Assembly: GCF_019237635.1 (NCBI RefSeq)
Contig: NZ_JAFAGS010000130.1
Span: forward strand, 1 to 33,252
Reading direction: 5' to 3'
DNA: 33,252 nucleotides
Source of the DNA: Pluralibacter sp.
GTDB lineage: Bacteria; Pseudomonadota; Gammaproteobacteria; Enterobacterales; Enterobacteriaceae
The position numbers and the translations under genes are program-made. The notes under the pieces were generated by a model that ran no database searches, was not told the DNA's origin, and was given only the letters and a program-made list of their open reading frames with translations. Shown here piece by piece: positions 29,058-33,252 of the stretch; position 1 is the first letter of the stretch; every line of letters starts with the position of its first letter.

Positions 29058-29099
29058 AATTATCATGAATATTTGTTTGCAAATATATTCATGATAATT
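29058..29099. promoter_or_regulatory. 42-bp palindrome upstream of the sulfatase gene
   Basis: Perfect 14-bp arms (AATTATCATGAATA 29058-29071, TATTCATGATAATT 29086-29099) flank a 14-bp spacer that is itself partly symmetrical (TTTG...CAAA). There is no following T run, so it is not a typical terminator. Its size and place, 281 bp before the sulfatase start, suit an operator or other protein-binding site. The binding protein is unknown. Confidence 0.45.
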
Positions 29100-29379
29100 G
29101 GTTTATTGGTTTTGCGAGGTGGCTTAATTAATAAAATTTACATTTTAAAATGGTGGGTTGTTAATGTTGACGGCATTGTAATATTTACAAAATGAGAGAG
29201 GGGGTTATATTGTGCGGGCATGGGTGAATCTATGACCATTCACAAGTGAGCGTCTCATATTACGTGTTTGTGTAGTGTTAACCATTGCGTTGCAGACTCT
29301 GATTGTTAAGGTCATGGCTTTTGCTCACTTATCATCATACTCCCTTGTCGGGAGGGTGAAATTAAATGGAGCTATAATT

Positions 29380-31032
29380 ATGGACTTTATATTTTCTCGC
29401 AGGCTGCTGGCAATAGCCGTAGCTGCCGCGATTCCTCTGGCTGTTAACGCAGCGGAATCGCCAGCAACAGCGACGGCGCGGCACGGGTTTAACGGGTACG
29501 ATCACCCTAACCAATACATTACTACGCCAACGACAAAAATCGCTGACAATATGATGCCGGTTATATCTCATCCCTCACAGGATAAAGAGACGCAACAAAA
29601 GTTGGCTGAGTTAGAGAAAAAAACCGGTAAGAAACCCAATATTGTGGTGTTTATCCTTGATGATGTGGGCTGGATGGATATGGGGTTCAACGGTGGGGGA
29701 GAGGCGGTTGGTAATCCCACACCTGATATTGATGCGGTGGCCAGCCAGGGGTTGATCCTGACATCCGCGTATTCGCAACCGAGCTCTTCTCCGACACGCG
29801 CAACCATAATGACAGGCCAATATTCTGTTCATCATGGCATTCTTATGCCGCCAATGTATGGTATGCCTGGTGGGCTGGAAGGTCTGACGACGCTGCCACA
29901 GCTGCTGCACGATCAGGGTTACGTCACCCAGGCGATCGGCAAATGGCATATGGGTGAGAACACAGGGTCGCAGCCGCAAAATGTTGGCTTTGACGACTTC
30001 CGTGGCTTTAATTCAGTGTCGGATATGTACACAGAATGGCGCGACCCGCATGTCAACCCGGAGGTGGCGCTAAGCCCTTCTCGTACTCAATATATTAAAA
30101 ATCTGCCATTTGATAAAAACGATGTTCATGCGGTACGTGGCGGTAAGGAGGAAGCGGTTGCCGAAATCACACCGAAGTATATGGAAGATCTCGATCAGCG
30201 TTGGATGAAGTATGGTGTTGAATTTATTAATAAGATGGCGAATAAAGACAAACCTTTCTTCCTCTATTATGGAACGCGTGGTTGCCATTTTGACAACTAT
30301 CCCAATGCTTATTATGCAGGACGTTCTCCAGCACGGACTTCTTACAGTGATTGTATCGTGGAGATGAACGATGTCTTCGCCAATCTGTATAAGGCGCTGG
30401 AGACCAGTGGACAGTTGGACAATACGCTGATTGTCTTGACCTCCGACAATGGGCCGGAAGCAGAGATACCCCCGCATGGGCGTACGCCGTTCCGTGGTGC
30501 GAAAGGCTCAACCTGGGAAGGAGGTGTTCGTGTACCCACCTTTGTTTACTGTAAAGGAATGGTTCAGCCGCGTAAATCTGACGGTATTGTGGATTTGGCG
30601 GATTTATTCCCCACCAGTCTCGCGTTAGCAGGATTTCCTGGCGCAAAACTGGATAAACTGATCCCTGCGAAAACGTTTATTGATGGCGTTGATCAATCAT
30701 CGTTCTTCATTGGTGCAAACGGGCAGTCCAACCGTAAGGCTGAGCACTATTTCCTCAATGGTGAGTTATCCGCCGTTCGTATTGATGAATTCAAATATCA
30801 CCTGCTTATTCAGCAACCTTTCGCTTTCACGCAGACGGGTTATCAGGGCGGGTTCACCGGCGCGGTGATGAGGACTGCTGGAACGATGATATTTAACCTG
30901 TATACCAATCCGCAGGAAGACGACAGTGTTGGTATTCGACACATACCGATGGGCGTTCCATTGCAAGCAGAAGCTCATAACTACATGGAAATTTTGAAGA
31001 AATACCCGCCTAAGGTACAGATTAAAATGTAA
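29380..31032 (+). CDS. Periplasmic arylsulfatase, serine-type
   Basis: This 550-residue protein of the alkaline phosphatase/sulfatase superfamily hydrolyses sulfate esters. The ATG at 29380 has a GGAG site 8 nt upstream and gives a proper signal peptide (residues 1-25, ending AVNAA). Family residues are in order: metal-binding Asp94-Asp95 (ILDDVGWMD), the modification motif SSPTR at 136-140, GKWHMG with Lys188 and His190, SDNGPE with Asp356-Asn357, and [14 protein letters not shown] with Lys375. Because the modified residue is Ser136, not Cys, maturation to formylglycine needs an anaerobic-type maturase, which is encoded by the convergent neighbour. The substrate is unknown. Base composition is AT-richer than the backbone genes. 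Confidence 0.92.
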   Translation: MDFIFSRRLLAIAVAAAIPLAVNAAESPATATARHGFNGYDHPNQYITTPTTKIADNMMPVISHPSQDKETQQKLAELEKKTGKKPNIVVFILDDVGWMDMGFNGGGEAVGNPTPDIDAVASQGLILTSAYSQPSSSPTRATIMTGQYSVHHGILMPPMYGMPGGLEGLTTLPQLLHDQGYVTQAIGKWHMGENTGSQPQNVGFDDFRGFNSVSDMYTEWRDPHVNPEVALSPSRTQYIKNLPFDKNDVHAVRGGKEEAVAEITPKYMEDLDQRWMKYGVEFINKMANKDKPFFLYYGTRGCHFDNYPNAYYAGRSPARTSYSDCIVEMNDVFANLYKALETSGQLDNTLIVLTSDNGPEAEIPPHGRTPFRGAKGSTWEGGVRVPTFVYCKGMVQPRKSDGIVDLADLFPTSLALAGFPGAKLDKLIPAKTFIDGVDQSSFFIGANGQSNRKAEHYFLNGELSAVRIDEFKYHLLIQQPFAFTQTGYQGGFTGAVMRTAGTMIFNLYTNPQEDDSVGIRHIPMGVPLQAEAHNYMEILKKYPPKVQIKM

Positions 31033-31046
31033 AATGCCGGGAATGA

Positions 31047-31077
31047 AAGCCAGCCTTCTTCAGAAGGCTGGCGTTTT
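31047..31077. terminator. Terminator between sulfatase and maturase genes
   Basis: A perfect 10-bp inverted repeat (GCCAGCCTTC 31049-31058, GAAGGCTGGC 31063-31072) with a TTCA loop is followed by GTTTT on the plus strand. It lies between the convergent stop codons. On the minus strand the T run is weak (GCTTTC). Confidence 0.78.
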
Positions 31078-32284
31078 ACATCCGGGTTTTAGTGTGATGT
31101 AAATGTGCCTGCATGATATCGCTTGCGGGACGACCGATAGCTATCAAGTCAGCCATGGCCTTCAGATAGGGCGGTAAATGTTGAAAGTAGAGCCGAAAGC
31201 CCTCGCAGAGATAATTCACGCCTGGTTTCCCTTCTTTTGTTAACGCGAAACGATGCTTCGGGCAGCCGCCCCAGCATGCTCTGAGTACCGGGCATTTTTG
31301 GCACTGCTCGGGCAATGTTGTGAGTTTTTCCTCTCCAAAGGTCACTTGCTGGTGGGAATCCAGCATAGCGGCGAAAGTATGGTCGCAGATATTCCCTAAA
31401 TGGTATTGCGGATAGACATAGTGATCGCAGGCGTAGACATCGCCGTTATGCTCGACAATAACAGAACGCCCGCAGGTCGGTTGATGATGACAAACAGCGC
31501 CCGGCGCGCCAACGAAGTTAGCGAACGCCCATTCAATGTTCATCACGAAAACGCGACCTACGTCGCGTGCAATCCAGCGGTCGAAAATTTTACAGAGAAA
31601 CGCACCATAGTCTTTAGGGGGAACTGACCAGTCCGTCACTGTATTGCTGGTGTGGCACCGTTCAACAACAGGGAGAAACTGGATAAATTGAACTCCGCTG
31701 GCGACGAGAAAATCGTATACTTTTTCGGGGGATTGGGCACTGCGGCGGTTCACGCATGCCAGCACGTTATACTGCACCCCATGTCGCTGAAGCCGGGCTA
31801 AGGCGCGCATAACCAGTTTATGCGTTGGACGGCCTTTTTTCGTCAGACGGTACTCGTTATGAATCTCTTCGGGTCCATCAAGCGACAGTCCAATCAAAAA
31901 ATGATGGCGGACAAAAAACGCACACCACTCATCGTCCAGCAAAATGCCATTGGTTTGAAAACTGTTAGTGATCTTGCGGCCTGCACCGTATTTGGCCTGT
32001 AAGGCGACGGCATGACGATAAAAATTTAGCCCCAACAGCGTCGGCTCCCCGCCTTGCCAGGTAAAGGCGACCTCAGACTCCGGTTCGACTGAGGCGATGT
32101 AATCGCGTACATACCGTTCCAGGATGGCCTCGCTCATGCGTGGTTGTGTACTCGATTCATACAAAGCATGCTTTTCGAGATAGAAACAGTAGGCGCAATT
32201 CAGGTTACAGTCGGGGCCGCTGGGTTTCGCCATGGCATGAAATGCGCGGGTTACGGTGTTTTGAGACATACAGTATTTATCCAT
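31076..32284 (-). CDS. Anaerobic sulfatase-maturating enzyme (radical SAM)
   Basis: This 402-residue radical SAM protein oxidises the active-site Ser or Cys of a sulfatase to formylglycine. The CX3CX2C cluster is at Cys26, Cys30 and Cys33 (PDCNLNCAYCFYLEKH). GGEPTLLGLNFY follows, and the SPASM cysteines lie in CGRSVIVEHNGDVYACDHYVYP and CQKCPVLRACWGGCPKH. These bind two auxiliary clusters. The Asp after the Cys in the ACDH segment matches the catalytic aspartate of the family. Met6 (MSQNTV) is an alternative start, and neither start has a strong ribosome-binding site. It is convergent with the serine-type sulfatase, its obvious partner. Confidence 0.93.
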   Translation of the reverse strand: MDKYCMSQNTVTRAFHAMAKPSGPDCNLNCAYCFYLEKHALYESSTQPRMSEAILERYVRDYIASVEPESEVAFTWQGGEPTLLGLNFYRHAVALQAKYGAGRKITNSFQTNGILLDDEWCAFFVRHHFLIGLSLDGPEEIHNEYRLTKKGRPTHKLVMRALARLQRHGVQYNVLACVNRRSAQSPEKVYDFLVASGVQFIQFLPVVERCHTSNTVTDWSVPPKDYGAFLCKIFDRWIARDVGRVFVMNIEWAFANFVGAPGAVCHHQPTCGRSVIVEHNGDVYACDHYVYPQYHLGNICDHTFAAMLDSHQQVTFGEEKLTTLPEQCQKCPVLRACWGGCPKHRFALTKEGKPGVNYLCEGFRLYFQHLPPYLKAMADLIAIGRPASDIMQAHLHHTKTRM

Positions 32285-32591
32285 AAAAATTTTATCTCAT
32301 TCATGGGATTCATATGAATAAGATAATGTCGGTATTAGCGCTGGTATAATTACGGCGAATCGTAATAAAAAGAGATGTTATATATTGACACTTCGGATGT
32401 CAGGTTGCAATTCTGATTATATTCAAGGTGATTATGAGTTTTATTGAAAAATAAATTCATCGAATAAGTTATGCGTGCGATTGCACGATAAATATATTCC
32501 TCTCTCATGGGAAAGTCGCCATAATTCCATCCTCTTTATATTGTGTTATTCATCAGAGATATTGTTAGCAATAGTCTGGGTAGATTTCATT
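32285..32591. other. AT-rich intergenic region between maturase and ytcA-like gene
   Basis: The 307-bp stretch separates divergent genes. It contains the palindrome ATTCATATGAAT (32308-32319) close to the maturase start and a TTGACA sequence near 32386 set in a TGACA/TGTCA repeat. A CGTGC/GCACG hairpin lies near 32474-32487. It should carry promoters for both directions. No coding sequence with a credible start was found apart from an in-frame extension of the next gene. Confidence 0.35.
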
Positions 32592-32867
32592 ATGCAAGCA
32601 TTTAAATCGTATGTTGTGACACGACTAGAAAAATTTTGCTGGTATACGCCTGTCTTGCTATTAACAGGCTGTTCGCTGTCACCGTCGATATCCGTCATCG
32701 GTGCTTATTATCCCGATTGGTTATTTTGCATCATTGCGGGTGTCATCGTGACCTTGATCGCCCGGCGATTCATTTTAAAAAGAAATGTGCAGCCGGGTCT
32801 TCCCGCGCTTGTCTATACCAGCCTGTTTGCCCTCTTCTCCATGCTGTGTTGGCTGTTATTTTTTTAA
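32592..32867 (+). CDS. ytcA: YtcA-family small lipoprotein
   Basis: The ATG at 32592 gives 91 residues, the length of E. coli YtcA. A longer frame from 32475 lacks a sensible N-terminus. A type II signal sequence ends in the lipobox LLLTGC with the lipidated cysteine at residue 27 (TGCSLSPSISVIGAYYPDWLFC). Two membrane helices follow (about 38-55 and 70-90). Function is unknown. In E. coli ytcA lies directly upstream of mdtN, exactly as here, suggesting an accessory part of that export system. The mdtN-like gene begins 19 bp downstream. Confidence 0.85.
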   Translation: MQAFKSYVVTRLEKFCWYTPVLLLTGCSLSPSISVIGAYYPDWLFCIIAGVIVTLIARRFILKRNVQPGLPALVYTSLFALFSMLCWLLFF

Positions 32868-32886
32868 TTCATGTTGAGATGCGCCC

Positions 32887-33252
32887 ATGGAAAGTTCGCT
32901 GAAGAAAAACCCCGCTAAAAAGATACCCGCTCTGATTCTGGTTGTGCTGACGTTAATGGTTCTGGCTTTTGTTATCTGGCGAGTTCATCACTCTCCATCG
33001 ACTGATGACGCCTATGCTGCTGCTGATACCATCGACGTTGTACCCGAGGTTAATGGCCGCATTGTAGAGTTGGCGGTAAAAGATAATCAGTTGGTCAGGC
33101 AGGGCGATCTGCTTTTTCGCATCGATCCCCGCCAGTATGAGGCCAACCTGGCAAAAGCGGAAGCCGCACTCGCGGCACTTGATAAACAGATTATGCTGAC
33201 GCAGCGCAGCGTCGATGCGCAGAAATTTGGCGCTGACTCCGTCCAGGCGGCA
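32887..33252 (+). CDS. mdtN: MdtN-like membrane-fusion protein (truncated by window end)
   Basis: The first 122 residues are in the window and the frame is open to the edge. One N-terminal membrane helix (about 13-30) is followed by the HlyD/EmrA-type DDAYAAADTIDVVPEVNGRI segment, given here only to mark residues 40-59. A lipoyl-like motif then follows (VKDNQLVRQGDLLFRIDP), with the beginning of the coiled coil (YEANLAKAEAALAALDKQI). The text closely resembles E. coli MdtN, the periplasmic adaptor of MdtNOP (linked to puromycin, acriflavine and tetraphenylarsonium tolerance). The rest of mdtN, plus mdtO and mdtP, would lie to the right. Confidence 0.87.
   Translation, partial: MESSLKKNPAKKIPALILVVLTLMVLAFVIWRVHHSPSTDDAYAAADTIDVVPEVNGRIVELAVKDNQLVRQGDLLFRIDPRQYEANLAKAEAALAALDKQIMLTQRSVDAQKFGADSVQAA

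Larger units (their letters stand above)
28980..29379. other. AT-rich region between maeB and the sulfatase gene
   Basis: These 400 bp hold the maeB terminator, a 42-bp palindrome (29058-29099), a small TTGTAA/TTACAA repeat near 29177, a GTGAAT/ATTCAC repeat near 29224-29243 and a CTCCC/GGGAG hairpin (29340-29354). The promoter of the sulfatase gene must lie here, but no convincing -35/-10 pair stands out. An in-frame upstream start at 29275 exists but would bury the signal peptide. Confidence 0.4.

Noticed and set aside
29275-29379. 35-residue N-terminal extension of the sulfatase
   Set aside because: It would bury the signal peptide, while the ATG at 29380 has a well-spaced GGAG site.
32475-32591. 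39-residue extension of the YtcA-like protein
   Set aside because: The extension precedes a proper lipoprotein signal sequence, and the 91-residue form matches the family length.
1-33252. tRNA/rRNA genes, CRISPR arrays, intact insertion sequences
   Set aside because: I saw no cloverleaf-type sequence, no regularly spaced repeats and no complete transposase gene anywhere in the window.

Overview
The window is enterobacterial chromosome (Enterobacteriaceae). From about 1.6 kb to 29 kb the gene order follows the Escherichia coli K-12 backbone from yfgD (b2495) back to maeB (b2463): yfgD-bepA / perM / bcp-gcvR / dapA-bamC / purC / ypfJ-tmcA-ypfH / ypfN-dapE-yffB / ypfM / acrD / nudK-ypfG / tktB-talA / maeB. 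Protein lengths match the K-12 orthologues closely (dapA 292, purC 237, acrD 1037, maeB 759 residues). Three departures from K-12 argue for a relative such as Enterobacter, Klebsiella, Kosakonia or Citrobacter. A CdaR-like regulator / GntP permease / glycerate kinase cassette lies between perM and bcp, where K-12 has hyf-focB. aegA and narQ are absent between nudK and acrD. The DNA right of maeB is a sulfatase region instead of eut. The genus cannot be fixed from the sequence alone.

Layout. 1-1.3 kb: an AT-richer accessory block with the 3' part of a HAD sugar-phosphatase gene and a convergent DeoR-family repressor. 1.3-1.64 kb: a stretch without a recognisable gene. 1.64-3.5 kb: yfgD and bepA (leftward). 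3.7-8.4 kb: perM, then a probable glycerate-uptake cassette (rightward), closed by a strong bidirectional terminator. 8.4-9.5 kb: bcp and gcvR (leftward). 9.6-16.2 kb: dapA-bamC, purC with a PurR operator, ypfJ, tmcA and ypfH (rightward). 16.2-18 kb: ypfN, dapE and yffB (leftward). 18.3 kb: the 19-residue gene ypfM. 18.4-21.6 kb: the RND pump gene acrD. 21.8-23.5 kb: nudK and ypfG. 23.5-26.4 kb: the tktB-talA pair. 26.7-29 kb: maeB. 29-33.25 kb: a second accessory region with a periplasmic serine-type sulfatase, its radical-SAM maturase (convergent), a YtcA-like lipoprotein and the start of an MdtN-like membrane-fusion protein.

How genes work together. dapA and dapE act in lysine/diaminopimelate synthesis. 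bepA and bamC serve outer-membrane assembly. talA and tktB are the second transaldolase/transketolase pair of the pentose phosphate pathway. The CdaR/GntP/kinase cassette could suffice for uptake and phosphorylation of glycerate. The sulfatase needs the adjacent maturase to convert its active-site serine to formylglycine. acrD and mdtN are separate export systems.

No clearly new multi-gene system was found. The parts most worth a second look are the sulfatase/maturase/efflux region with its 42-bp palindrome, the ypfM leader, the glycerate cassette and the left-hand accessory edge.
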